NCBI GenBank assembly: GCA_029990175.1
Contig: JARKIP010000021.1
Coordinates: 21,643,501-21,707,500 of the forward strand
DNA length: 64,000 nucleotides
Direction: 5' to 3'
From: Petunia secreta
Taxonomy: Eukaryota > Streptophyta > Magnoliopsida > Solanales > Solanaceae
The translations under genes were made by a program, and so were the position numbers. Of the stretch, positions 22,960 to 33,423 are shown in pieces; positions within the stretch are counted from its first letter, which is position 1, and the number at the start of each line of letters is the position of its first letter. The notes under the pieces were generated by a model. That model made no database searches. It was not told where the DNA came from and saw nothing but the letters and a program-made list of their open reading frames with translations.

Positions 22960-23554
22960 TTTTAATTTTGTCAAAAGAGATTTAAGAGGGGTGACCTACC
23001 GAAATTGGTCGCCTAAATAAAACCATAATAAGAGACCTTAAATTTATTTAATAAATATTTTAATATTTTTTTAATCTACCATTATTTACGTGTCCTTATT
23101 ATTCATGGAGATATTTGATAATTCTACTCGCTAAGATTTACATAATATTTTTATAAAGAACACATGTTGATAATTAATAATAATAATATAATAATTTGAC
23201 TAAGTAGAAGTCAAAATAATATGATACAATCGTAATAATTCGAACCCATTTTGAAGTGAAAAGTAGTTTAATCCTCTTTTATAAGAAATAGCCTTACTCC
23301 AAGTGATACATTTACAAGAAACTTCATTTTTTAAATTGTCAAATTCGTCGTCAAATTGGTATTTTCTTATTTGTATAATTATCCAAACACTGAATTATTT
23401 ATTTGAATAACCTTTATAATATTCCAAAAAAAAAAAAAATATAACTAATACTATTAATATGTTGTAAATACCATACAACATAAAAAAATTCCGGGCCCGT
23501 AATTTGGGGGCCTAAAGCAATTACTTTAATGGTCTTCCCCAAGGACCGACCCTG
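22960..23554. mobile_element. Possible hAT-like non-autonomous element, left end uncertain
   Basis: The right end reads GGACCGACCCTG, the complement of the CAGGG(T/C)CGG start of a common plant hAT-type repeat. The sequence before it (GGGCCTAAAGCAATT) is typical of that family. Near 23000 a matching segment (GTCGCCTAAATAAAACC) suggests the opposite half. The left terminus and the 8-base duplication are not convincing. Confidence 0.45.
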
Positions 23555-23651
23555 TTATTTAACCTGACATAACATAGCAGGCCTTTTTTATAGGTAAAAA
23601 TTAGGCCCACTAGCCAGTAGCACGGTGAATGATAAAAGAAAATTTTGATCA

Positions 23652-24170
23652 CTAGCCATTTTTGGACGCGCTCATGGGGAACTATCCATCGTTTCAAAAT
23701 TCATTGAAGAATAGCAAAAAATTTGCGCGCACACTTAAGCTCCATTAGCGTTGGAAAAACATCCCAGACTAGTCCCATAACAAAATACTGGGGCTTTGAA
23801 CAAAACTTATTCAAAGCCGAAGTATTTTGTTATGGGATTGAACCTTTATACAAAGTCTCATAACAAAGGTCCAGTCCCATAACAAAATGTTGGGGCTTTG
23901 AACAAGTTTTGTTCACAGCTCCAGCATTTTGTTATGGGACTGAAGCTTTATACAAAATCCCATAACAAAATGCTGGGGCCTTGAACAAAACTTTTTCAAA
24001 GCTTGTTCAAAGCCCCAGTATTTTATACTGGGGTTAGTTTACTGAAGCTTCCCAGTATAAATACTGGGGCTTCGAACAAAACTTGTTCAAAGCCCCAGTA
24101 TTTATACTGGGATTTGTCCGGAGGTGGCTATTTCTCAGCGAATTTGTTTTTGACGGCTACAAATCAATTA
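23652..24170. repeat. Array of stem-loop units, module A
   Basis: Two long near-perfect hairpins (23773-23837 and 23873-23941), a split one (23957-24040) and a fourth hairpin (24051-24111) follow one another. Each arm contains the block ACTGGGGCTTTGAACAA or its complement. The first three carry an extra TCCCATAAC arm end, and the fourth a CCCAGTATAAAT one. Spacers between units are themselves direct repeats (CTTTATACAAA). A unique head (TAGCCATTTTTGGACGCGC, from 23654) and tail (GGTGGCTATTTCTC, 24124 on) frame the module. There is no coding potential. It behaves like a foldback repeat that grew by unit duplication. Confidence 0.8.
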
Positions 24171-24270
24171 GTGCGCGCCAAACAGGCCCCTACACGAAAT
24201 TTTTACAATGAGAAACAACCAGCATTTTGAAATTTTTTAGAAGAATATCCATACCTAAGAAACACGAATT

Positions 24271-24620
24271 AATTCAAGAAATTTTCCTGGAACTTTGAAC
24301 TAAAATAAAGTACTAGGAGCATATTTCCTGCGAGTGCCAAATATGAAGTCCCAGGAAATTTTCGTGGGATTTTGAAGATTTTAGTTCAAACTCTCAAGAA
24401 ATTTTCTTGGGACCGCAAAATATGAAGTCCTAGGAAAATTTTCTGGAACTTTGAACTAAACTCCAAGAAACTTCCAGCAGTTTAGTCCAAAGTTCCAGAA
24501 AAATTTCATGAGGTTTTCCATATCCTATTTAAGCAATTATTACTTTTGTGAAAGTTTTAAAGTGATGGTTGTTTCTCTATGAACGGCTTACAAATTGGTT
24601 ATTCTTCAACGGTAGCACCA
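24271..24620. repeat. Array of stem-loop units, module B
   Basis: A second array follows module A directly. Here the arms contain AGGAAATTTTC and CTTTGAACTAAA with their complements. Clear hairpins lie at 24348-24413 and 24437-24512, and AATATGAAGTCC is repeated between units. It ends in GGTTGTTTCTCTATGAACGG (from about 24566), which resembles the tail of module A. The shared CTTTGAAC core and similar tails suggest two variants of one repeat family. Confidence 0.75.
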
Positions 24621-25131
24621 TGACTTCAGAATCATTATAATTTCTACGAGCTAGTATAGGCGAAGTTCATATGCATACTCCTTTTAACGCCATGCCAGGA
24701 CAACTCACAGGACTATTGAATATTGATACATGGCAGCTACCTTCATTCAGAATCAAGAAGCGAAGACCAAACTCCTTCATATTTGAGCCTCCTTGAACAA
24801 TTCATAGCTTTATTACCAATGTTGTAGTATTTTTGAAAGGTCATTGTATCAAGTTATATCTATTTGCATAGGAAACAACCTTTTGTAAGGAAGGTCAGGT
24901 CAGGCCAAGCATTTTTTTTTGTAACTTCGAAACAGTGGTAAAAACTTTTTGACGGATTTAAAGAAAAAGTAATACTGGTGCATGAGATACACTTTTAATG
25001 CGGATCAGATTATCTTATATGAAAAAAAAACTCGATGACTTTCATCAAATTAAAAGAGTCGACAAAATATTGAATAATGGAATACATGTAATGACTTGTC
25101 TTGTAAATAATGATAGTTATAGGGTTATACT
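24621..25131. other. Intergenic stretch, nothing recognised
   Basis: AT-rich sequence between the stem-loop arrays and the first copia LTR. No frame, repeat or RNA signal stood out. Confidence 0.5.
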
Positions 25132-25298
25132 TGTAATTACTTAGCTAAATTTTACTTTTGCTATTGGGCCAAGCCCACATTAGCTACTTGGTCACCAAGT
25201 AACTCAGGTTTTGCACTTGTATAAATAAATGCTTATTTAATAAAAATGGTGAGAGGTTTTCCACCCACGTAATTGTTGGTTTGTGTTTGATTTTTTCA
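25132..25298 (+). repeat. Short LTR of copia copy A
   Basis: Only 167 bp from TG to CA, with a TATA box (TATAAATAAATG, about 25220). The short length matches the LTR of copy B (169 bp). A primer-binding site abuts the right end. Confidence 0.75.
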
Positions 25299-25311
25299 TG
25301 GTATCAGAACC
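25299..25311 (+). promoter_or_regulatory. Primer-binding site of copia copy A
   Basis: TGGTATCAGAACC follows the LTR without a gap and differs by one base from the initiator tRNA-Met site. Confidence 0.8.
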
Positions 25312-25361
25312 ACCGGTTTGATCTATTGTAAAGAGAAAAATCTCCTTGAAACTGAAACGTA

Positions 25362-26183
25362 ATGGCTGATCTAACGGCTGGCGGTGGCGCCAGAGGTGAA
25401 TGGACTGTTGCTAGTGATAGTGCAGTTGTTGGAAGACGATTTCTCCATATAACATCACGTCAATGACAATCCCGGGTTGATGATCACGCATGTGTAGTTT
25501 ACTGGTGATAATTGTGAGGAGTAGGCACGGTCCATGCGAACGCTGTTGTATGCAAGGAAGAAGTTTTGTTTTGTGGATGGGTCTATTAAGAAATCAGATG
25601 AAGATTCAGGATTTAGATGATTTGTGGACTGTAATCTCACTGCTGGTGTCATGGATTATGAATTCAATTGAACCAACACTCTGGACTACCATATCACACA
25701 TGGAGGTTGCTAAGAATTTGTAGTACAGTATCCATGAATGATTCTTGATTGGTAACAGACCAAGAATACAAGAGTTGAAAGCTTCACTAGCCGAGTGTAA
25801 GCAAAAAGGTTTGTCTATTGCAACTTACTATGGGAAGTCGGCAATGTTGTGAGATGAACTCAAAAACTATGATAAATATCTAAAGTGCTCGTGTGGAAAC
25901 TGTATGTGTAACCTCAACAGTTGCACTTGAGAAGAAGAAGGAAGAGGAGATAGTACATCTATTTCTCATGAGGTTGGATGCGAATCTCTATGGGACTGTC
26001 TATTCTAACTTGTTGGCATAGGACCCACTACCGTCTCTAAATCAAGTCTACCAGAAGGTTGTTCAAGATGAACGTGTGAAAGGAGTGTCCCGAGGACAAG
26101 AAGAATGGAGAAGGCAATGGATTTACTGCTTATCAATCAACACTCCCCCTGTAAAAGCTTTGATAATAGAGAATGTCATATGT
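25362..26183 (+). pseudogene. copia gag pseudogene, copy A
   Basis: From the ATG at 25362 the frame is open only briefly. Farther on the copia gag pattern is visible in changing frames: Ser-Met-Arg-Thr-x-Leu-x-Ala-Arg-Lys-Lys-Phe-x-Phe-Val-Asp-Gly-Ser-Ile-Lys-Lys (25530-25595), Met-Glu-Val-Ala-Lys-Asn-Leu (25700-25720), and a Lys/Glu-rich segment near 25930. The region has several stops. In a working element it would build the virus-like particle. Confidence 0.78.
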
Positions 26184-26194
26184 TACTTCTCTTC

Positions 26195-27000
26195 ATAATG
26201 CTTGTTTTCAATGGTGGAAGCAGTGGCGCAAATCTTGAATTAAGGTTATTTTTCAAACGGTCCCTTCTTTCATCACGTGGTCGTTATTGAAGAGAAGGAA
26301 TATTATTAAACGTGGAATTAAGGTTTCTTTCCTAAAATTGATTGATGAAGTGTCCACTAATATTTTTTCTTTTGTGAAAGTGAGAATCCCACTGATTGCT
26401 ATGATGGAGGTGTCTTGGTCCCGAGTGGTGCAAAGTCTTGAGAATTACATCCCTCGTTTTAAATTCATCAAGATGGAATGGCGTAAGCTACTTGATGGTT
26501 TTTTAAAGTGTAACAAAGATGAATCATCTAGGGGTTATTCAAGGCCAGGCTCAGTGCGATTTTGTATTAGGATGGACAGGGTAATTTGATTTTTGCGCAT
26601 GAAAAATACATTGGGTGCGTCCTAATGTAGAAGTGGAGGCAATGGCTATTAGGGAAGAAATGAAGTACTCCAATGATCATCATTTGGGTCCTATAATTAT
26701 ATAAACGAACAGATTGCAACTTAAAAATATCGTTGATGGCGTGTGGTTGAGTTTATGGTCTATTGCTCCGGTAATTGATGTAATTTTGAGGTCAAAACAA
26801 GGAGGGGTGTTCTAATGTGTGCATATTTTTAGAGAGGACAATGTATTAGCTGACTACTTGGCTAGTCTTGTCAATGAGATGCTTGTCGTGGCTTGCTCAT
26901 CTTATTATGATCTTACAAGTCGTGGGAAGTTGATTTTGAATCTTAACAAAGCTCAATGTATTAACCTTAGAACACGTCCAGTCATGAAAAGATGGTGAGA
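26195..27000 (+). pseudogene. RNase H-domain end of a LINE (L1-type), frameshifted
   Basis: The conserved pattern of the C-terminal part of Solanaceae LINE polyproteins is present across three frames. It has a Lys-Arg-Arg-Asn-Ile-Ile-Lys linker (26290 on), then Cys-Asn-Lys-Asp-x-Ser-Ser-Arg-Gly where RNase H has its first catalytic Asp (26512-26540), Val-Glu-Ala-Met-Ala-Ile-Arg-Glu with the catalytic Glu (26634-26660), Asn-Ile-Val-Asp-Gly-Val-Trp (26728-26748) and Arg-Glu-Asp-Asn-Val-Leu-Ala-Asp-Tyr-Leu-Ala (26832-26868). Stops and shifts interrupt it. Confidence 0.8.
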
Positions 27001-27142
27001 GGTGAAGTTGGACAATAAGGGAGCTGGATGGTGAGAATTTGATCCATCATGATCAAGACCTTAAGGTGGAGATCATGGTATAGATCATGGTATGTTTTAT
27101 TACTAACAAATTTTACTTTTTTGGAGGTGCATAGTTACAAGC

Positions 27143-27902
27143 AGAGTTTTCACGAGCAGAGGCGTGAGGCGAGGCATTTTACATGATTCGAGGCAAGGCA
27201 AAAGCCCCGAGGTGCAGGGCAAAAGCCCAATGAATCTTTATCTTTTAATAATTTAAAAAGAATATATTTCAAAATAATTAATTACAAAATACAAAACTGA
27301 TCAATAAAGGTTAAATTACTGAGAAATATTAGGAAATATATAAATTCTCTTCATCTTATCAAGTTTACTAAAAGTAAGTCAGTCATAATTACATCAATTT
27401 TTATTTGGGAACGAAATGAATAATTCAACCTTTAAACAATTAACTAAAATTTTTCATTCTTTTTTCTTGTAATTATAGAATTAGAAGCGTCGAATGAATT
27501 CATGAATAGAATCACGAAGAAAGAAGTTAAGAATCAATGGTAGAACGAAAAGGGAGGACTCATCTTTTTCGGAACCTTATAGCAGTTAGAGCTTAAAAAC
27601 AAAAACAAAATAAAATTTTATTGTTAATTTTATACAAGCGGCTTAGAAATTTAGTAAATAAGATTTTTCTAATTAATTTTATGTAATTACGAGGTTAACT
27701 TTTGAGAATTGAAGACTTTATTTAGCATTTTTTATTTTAAATTAAAATATTTTCAAGGCTTACGCCCCATACATCTGAACTCGCCTCCCGCCCCAAGCCA
27801 TGGGGCTTGCATCGTTTGGTACTTTTGCTTGGCCAGGTTGCCACGGGGCATTTTTACTATGCTCCGCCTTGAGGGTCGCCCAATGAACGCCTTTTAAAAC
27901 AC
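27143..27902. mobile_element. MITE or small DNA transposon, probably Mutator-like
   Basis: An 11-base perfect direct repeat (TAGTTACAAGC) at 27132-27142 and 27903-27913 flanks the insert of 760 bp. The ends share an imperfect inverted repeat around GTTTT...GGCGT and ACGCC...AAAAC. Beside both ends there are GGCG-rich blocks (GAGGCGAGGC and CGCCTCCCGCCCC) around an AT-rich centre. The duplication length suggests a Mutator-like origin. No transposase is encoded. Confidence 0.75.
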
Positions 27903-27956
27903 TAGTTACAAGCTGAATTGTGTAAGGATTGTTTAGGTGCAATGACAGAGCAAGTG

Positions 27957-28200
27957 AGATTTTTCTTGGCTTGTGGAGTCGCTCGCTGAGGCGACCTATT
28001 TTCTGTTTTGGTGTAATCGTAGCAGCTGGGTTTTATCGCTTGCCAAGGCGCTCGCCGAGGCCATCCATTTTCTGTTGTTGTACAATTGAAGCAGTTGAGA
28101 TTCTTTGCTTGCCTAGGTGCTCGCTGAGGCGAGCTTCTTTCTGCCCGCTGAGATTTTTTGTTCTTCGCATGGTTGGGAGCTCGCCTCACCATTTTCTGCC
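27957..28200 (+). repeat. Minisatellite of about 50-73-bp units with a CTCGCC/GGCGAG palindrome
   Basis: Four degenerate units start near 27957, 28030, 28099 and 28150. Each has a GAGATTTTTTGCTTG-like start, a palindromic block such as CGCTCGCTGAGGCGA, and in most units TTTTCTG. A single related unit is found in reverse at about 46140-46225, so the repeat expanded within the LINE tail. Confidence 0.7.
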
Positions 28201-29070
28201 TGCTTGTCCAATTCGCCTGGAGCATGCTGCAGTATTTTTTTGTTGGTAGCATCACATGGTTCCATGGCTCTGCATTTTATTTCCACTTGAGGTCTACTCT
28301 ACAGGTACAAAGATGAACAAGAATACACAATAAAGGAACTTCATTTGGATATCTACAATAGGAATGAAGTTACATGACTATTTTGTGCTATAAAATGGAC
28401 ATGTTAATCTAATTTCTTTGCACTTTTGTGTAGACATGGGACTGTCATGTCCAAGGTCACTGTTCATGAAGATTTTTTGTGGCCATTCATCATAGTTTAC
28501 GAAGACAATATTGAGGCAATTTAACTATGTCGTGAGAAGTCAAGAAACTAAGCGTCGCTTCCCATATAGTCTTCGTTGGCAAAGTTGCTCGTTGAGGAAA
28601 TGTATTTAATGTAACTTTGGACAAGCGACATCACTTTTTAATTTATTGAAGGCTATTTCATATGTAGAATTGGTTCTGAATTTCATTATATGGAACGTTA
28701 TCGTCGATAGCTGGTTACAAATTGGACATGAAAGTCCAAACTCTTAGTTGAATGGTTTAGATCATGGACTGCCTTGTCCATGGTCAATTGCTTTCTTGGT
28801 GGTGGAGGCAGCTTGGTCTTCTTCAATTGGTAGCGACTGTATTGAGATCAATAATTTCTAAATCAAGCAGCTTCATAACAAAGAGGAGCAGCGGAGGAAC
28901 TCTCATGATCTACTAGCCTGCAAGACAACGTCAAAGAGTTACAAGTTTAGTTTGTTATTAGTTAAGTTAAGATTGCTAGCTAGAAGAGTCTTTATTGTTA
29001 AGCACATTGTCAAAGTGTTATGTTTGCTTCATTTAGTGGTATTAACATTGTATAATGCTCAACCCAAAGA

Positions 29071-29858
29071 TGATACGAAAATTAACAAGAAGAAAGTAAA
29101 ATAATAAGAATTAAAGCAAGACCCAATTGATTAGAAAAAGATTAAGGAAGTAGATTAAGAAAAAGTGGCATAATTACCCCCCTTAATTGTCTAAACAAGA
29201 GAACCTATACTAATTGATCATCAATTAGTCTATGCCTAATTGCAATTCAAGGAAATCAATGTGTGCTTAAGCAAACAAGCTTAGCCAATAATCTGTCAAG
29301 TTTAATGTCATCAATGTCTAACCTAGCAAATGAAGCTTAAAGGCCCTTAAATAGTGTTTTCTAAAAATGGCATAACATTGCCTTAATTGCCCCTAAAGTG
29401 GGCTGAAACAAAAGTTATTAACTCAAAGTGGGCTTCTGATCATCGTCTCAGCACGTTCATGCAGGAACACGCGCTACTGCGTAGCTCAATAAATCAGTGC
29501 CTTGTGATCGCGGCTATGGTCACGCGATCGCAAAGGCATTGGCCTTCATCTGTTCTCAGCCTCTTGCGCGATCGCGTCCGAGGACTCGCGATCACGCTGC
29601 TCTTCATTTCCTTCTTGTGCGATTGTGGCTGATGGTGCGAGATCGCGATGGTCACCTTTTCTCCCTTGCGCGATCGCGTGTGAATGCTTGCGATCGTGAT
29701 GAATACTCTCTGAATCTAAGGCAGTAAGCATGCAGAAATGTCCTGAAACCTCCAACATCTGACCTAGCTGCTCCATTTGTGCAAATGTGGCCTGCAACTG
29801 TTGCAACTCCCGAGCTTGGCTCCTTGTGAATGGCTTGCTCGTGCATTGGGTTACATCA
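29071..29858 (-). repeat. 3' LTR of the CRM-like element
   Basis: 788 bp with TG and CA ends on the - strand. It is about 100 bp longer than the other LTR, mostly through extra GCGATCGC-like blocks at 29470-29630. It contains part of the integrase reading frame. Confidence 0.9.
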
Positions 29859-29869
29859 TTCTCCCCGTC
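29859..29869 (-). promoter_or_regulatory. Polypurine tract of the CRM-like element
   Basis: On the - strand GACGGGGAGAA abuts the TG start of the 3' LTR. Confidence 0.75.
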
Positions 29870-30647
29870 TTGAGAAGAATCCGTCCACGGATTCGCTTGT
29901 TCTTCGACTTTGAAGGGAGACAAGTCACACACGTTGAAAGTATTGTACACTTGGTAGTTGCTTGGCGAGTCAACCTTGTAGCGTTGTCGTTGAGGCGTTC
30001 AAGGATTTGAAATGGACCATCGCCTCTAGGCATCAATTTGCTCGCCCGCTTGTTGGAAAATCTATCCTTCCGGAAGTGAACCCAAACCCAATCACCGGGC
30101 TCTAAGATAACCTTCTTTCTTCCTTTGTTAGCTCTTTTGGCAACTTCTTGATTTTTCTTTTTGAGTTGTTTCCTTACTTGCTCGTGAAGTTGCTTCATCT
30201 CTTGAGCTCTCACCTTGGCATCTAAGCTTAAAACAACATCAGTAGACAAAGGAGATCCAAGGGGGTAAGGGGGTTAAAACCATGCATAACCTCGAAAGGC
30301 CTCATGCAAGTAGAAGTATGCATGGTCCTATTATATGCAAATTCAATCAAAGGTAGGTGTTCTTCCCAAGAAGCAAGTTTCCCCTTAACGAATGCTCTAA
30401 GCATGGCACCCAAGATTCTATTGACAACCTCGGTTTGGCCATCGGTTTGGGGGTGACAAGAAGTCGAGAATAACAACTTAGTGCCAAGCCTCCCCCATAA
30501 TTCTTTCAAAAAATGACTAAAGAACTTGGGATCCCTATCACTATCAATAGTCTTTGGGACCCCATGCAATTTGAGTACATGTTCAACAAACAAATTGGCT
30601 ACATGGGATGCATCATTAATCTTATGACATGGAATGAAATGAGTCAT
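29859..30647 (-). pseudogene. Integrase core and C-terminal part of the CRM-like element
   Basis: The frame 30647-30228 carries the second acidic motif (Asp-Ser-Asp-Arg-Asp-Pro-Lys-Phe) and the catalytic Glu in Gln-Thr-Asp-Gly-Gln-Thr-Glu. The next frame (30249-29851) has a Lys-rich helix and the Gly-Asp-Trp-Val-Trp-Val and Pro-Arg-Gly-Asp-Gly-Pro-Phe motifs of the integrase C-terminal domain. A third frame (29950-29546) continues into the LTR. Confidence 0.82.
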
Positions 30648-32400
30648 TTTGGAAAATTATCAACTACCACAAAGATGCAATCTTTTCCCCTCTTGGTCCT
30701 AGGCAATCCAAGAACAAAGTCCATAGAAATGTCAAGCCAAGGACCTAAGAGAATGGGAAGGGGTGAGTACAAACCATATGGAAGTAGCTTTGACTTAGCT
30801 TGCTTACACTCCAAGCATTGGCCACACACCCTCACAACATCCACCCTCATCTTAGGCCAATAAAATTGTTCTTTAAGAATCTCCATGGTCTTGCCTACTC
30901 CAAAATGCTCCATTAGTCCCCTACTATGTGCCTCTCTCACAAGCAACTCCCTCCAAGATGGCACACACAACTTTCCATTCCTAAACAAGAATCCTTCAAG
31001 CTTATGAAACCTCTTTTTCTCTACATCACCACTAGGTTCCTCCTCACGACACAACCGATTGATCCTTCTCCCCCTTTCCTCTAATTCACAATTGGCAAAT
31101 AGCTCCCCAAACTCTGGATCATTGGCATATATCTCCTTCATACTTTCAAATCCCATGAGCTTGGACCCCAAAGCATTCAACAACACTTGTCTTCTTGATT
31201 GTAGCACAAACTTTCTTGACAAGGCATCCACCACCACATTTTCTTTCCCCTTTTTGTAATGGATGACATAAGGAAAAGTTTCAAGGAATTCTATCCATTT
31301 GGCATGTCTCAAACTCAACTTCTCTTGGGATTGGAGGTGTTTCAAAGATTGCTGGTCGGTTCTAATGACAAATTCTTTGGACCAAAAGTAATGTTGCCAA
31401 TGAGCCAGCACCCTCACCAAGGCATACAACTCTTTATCATAAGTGGAGTATTTAGTGGTTGCTCCCTTGAGTTTCTTACTAAAATAGGCAATGGATTTTT
31501 GATCTTGCATCAACACGGCTCCAATTACTACCCCACTAGCATCACGCTCAATTTCAAATGTTTTATCAAAGTTTGGCAATTGAAGGAGAGGTGTGGAACT
31601 AAGCACTTCTTTCAGTTTTGCAAAAGCTTCTTCTTGCTCCTTTCCCCACATAAATGCCTTATCCTTCCTTATCACTTCGGTCAATGGTGCGGCTATAGGC
31701 TATAGTACTAAATCCTCTCACAAACCTCCTATAAAAGCTAGCCAACCCATGGAAACTTCTCGCATCACCAATGCTTTTAGGAGTGGGCCAATCCCTAATG
31801 ACCTTCACTTTAGCCTTATCTACTTCCACACCATTTGTACTCACCACAAAACCAAGGAATACAATTTTTTCAACATAAAAATAGCACTTTTTCAAATTAG
31901 CAAATAACTGTTCCTTTCTCAAAACATCAAACACTTGTTTCAAAGGATTAGCATGCTCATCAATGGATTTTCTATAGATAAGAATGTCATCAAATTATAC
32001 TACAACAAATTTTCCAATGAAAGATTTGAGCACGTGATTCATCAACCTCATGAAGGTTGAAGGAGCACTGGACAAGCCAAAAGGCATGACACGCCACTCA
32101 TAAAGACCAAAGTTAGTCTTAAAGGCCGTCTTCCTCTCATCACCCGGTTTCATCCGGATTTGGTAGTATCCACTCCTCAAATCAATTTTAGAGAACACAC
32201 AAGATCCACACAACTCATCAAGCATATCATCTAACCTAGGAATAGGATGACGATACTTTACCGTGATCTTGTTGATGGCTCTACAATCCACACACATGCG
32301 CCAAGTCCAATCTTTTTTTTGGCACTAGGATGACCGGGACCGCACATAGGCTAAAGCTTTCTTGCACAAGTTCTCTTTCAAGCAACTCCTCTACTTTCTT
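30644..32400 (-). pseudogene. Reverse transcriptase, RNase H and integrase N-part of the CRM-like element
   Basis: RT motifs Val-Asp-Cys-Arg-Ala-Ile-Asn-Lys-Ile-Thr-Val and Phe-Ser-Lys-Ile-Asp-Leu-Arg are well preserved in 32297-31995. At the active site the codon expected for Tyr of Tyr-Phe-Asp-Asp is a stop (near 31994). After further frame changes near 31940 and 31680, a 346-codon frame (31684-30644) covers the RT connection, RNase H (Asp-Ala-Ser near the start, Val-Val-Asp-Ala-Leu-Ser-Arg), the integrase zinc domain (Cys-Gly-Gln-Cys-Leu-Glu-Cys) and the first part of the integrase core. Confidence 0.88.
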
Positions 32401-33423
32401 TTAGAGCTCTTTAGTGGCCTCCGGGTTGCTTCTATAAGCGGCCTTGTTGGGCAATTGGGAGCCCAGAACAAGGTCAATTTGATGCTCAATGACTCTTAGT
32501 GGTGGCAATCCACTAGGCAACTCCTTGGGAAAGATGTCTTCATAACCTTGTAAAAGAGAAAAAATAGAACTAGGCAAAGAAGAGGTTAGTTCATTAGTAA
32601 GCAAAACATGGTCCTTGTGTAGGAGAAGAATCATGGGCATTCCCTCCTCCACATCTTTCAAACACTCCTTCTTGGACAAGAACAAGTTCACTCCCTCTTT
32701 TGTTTCCTCACTCTTTTGTGTAACAACTCCCACTCTTTTATCCCCTACAACTCCCTCTTTCTTTTCTTTCTCTCTTTTCAATTTTAACTCCCTCATCTTC
32801 CTATAGCCCTCATATACTTGAGCCGGGGTCAATGGATTAAGAATAAACTTCCGACCTTCCAACTCCAAGGCATACTTGTTAGTCTTGCCATCATGTTTTG
32901 CCAAACGGTCATATTGTCAAGGTCTCCCAAGCAAAATGTAACAAACTTGCATTGGAACCACATCAAATAAGAGCTCATCATGGTAGTCTTCAATCTTGAA
33001 TTTGATCAAAGCTTGCTTGGTCACCTTTAGTTCACCACACTCGTTGAACCATTGTAGCTTGTAAGATTGTGGACGCTTCCTAGTGGGGAGCTTGAGTTGT
33101 TCAATCAAAGTTGTGCTCACCACATTGACAAAACTACCACTATCAATAATTAGATAGCAAATAGTCGCTTGAACCTTACAATATGCATGAAACATATTCT
33201 CTCTTTGATTCGACTCCTCCTTCACCTGCACCCCCATTATTCTCTTTACCGCAGGAGTAGCATATGCATCTTCCTCTAATTGCTCACCTTCCCCTTTGCC
33301 CCCGTCAAAATCATCATCACATGGCATATCCCCATCTATCTCCTCTAAATCACTACCACCCGTTTCATAGCCCCCATCACCCAAAGCAACAATAGCTCTC
33401 CTATTTGGACAATCTCTCATCAT
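32401..33423 (-). pseudogene. Protease and linker region of the CRM-like element
   Basis: The frame 33423-32917 has an acidic linker and then the retropepsin active site Ile-Ile-Asp-Ser-Gly-Ser and the closing Leu-Leu-Gly-Arg-Pro motif. One stop separates it from 32904-32401, which holds the spacer up to the RT, with the Ile-Glu-His-Gln-Ile-Asp and Tyr-Arg-Ser-Asn-Pro-Glu motifs. Confidence 0.82.

Larger units (their letters stand above)
25132..26183 (+). mobile_element. 5' part of a Ty1/copia element, copy A
   Basis: A short LTR (25132-25298), a tRNA-Met primer site and a degenerate gag align closely with copy B at 36598-37329 and 54550-54900. Homology between the copies begins at the same TGTAATTA, which fixes the LTR start, and stops near 26183, where LINE sequence begins. 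No 3' LTR or pol is attached. Confidence 0.8.
27001..29070 (+). other. Long 3' untranslated tail of the LINE, first part
   Basis: After the RNase H domain no coding motif is seen. The tail is interrupted by a MITE (27143-27902), holds a minisatellite (27957-28200) and is then split by the CRM-like element at 29071. It resumes at 36447 and ends near 36592. The end segment matches, in reverse, the sequence at 45265-45350, which supports a LINE 3' end. Confidence 0.55.

Noticed and set aside
27902..28255. Open frames on both strands in the GGCGAG-rich stretch
   Set aside because: They result from the stop-poor composition of a minisatellite.
29387..29632. Open frames in the GCGATCGC-rich LTR on the + strand
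   Set aside because: They are antisense shadows of the CRM-like element's LTR and integrase tail.
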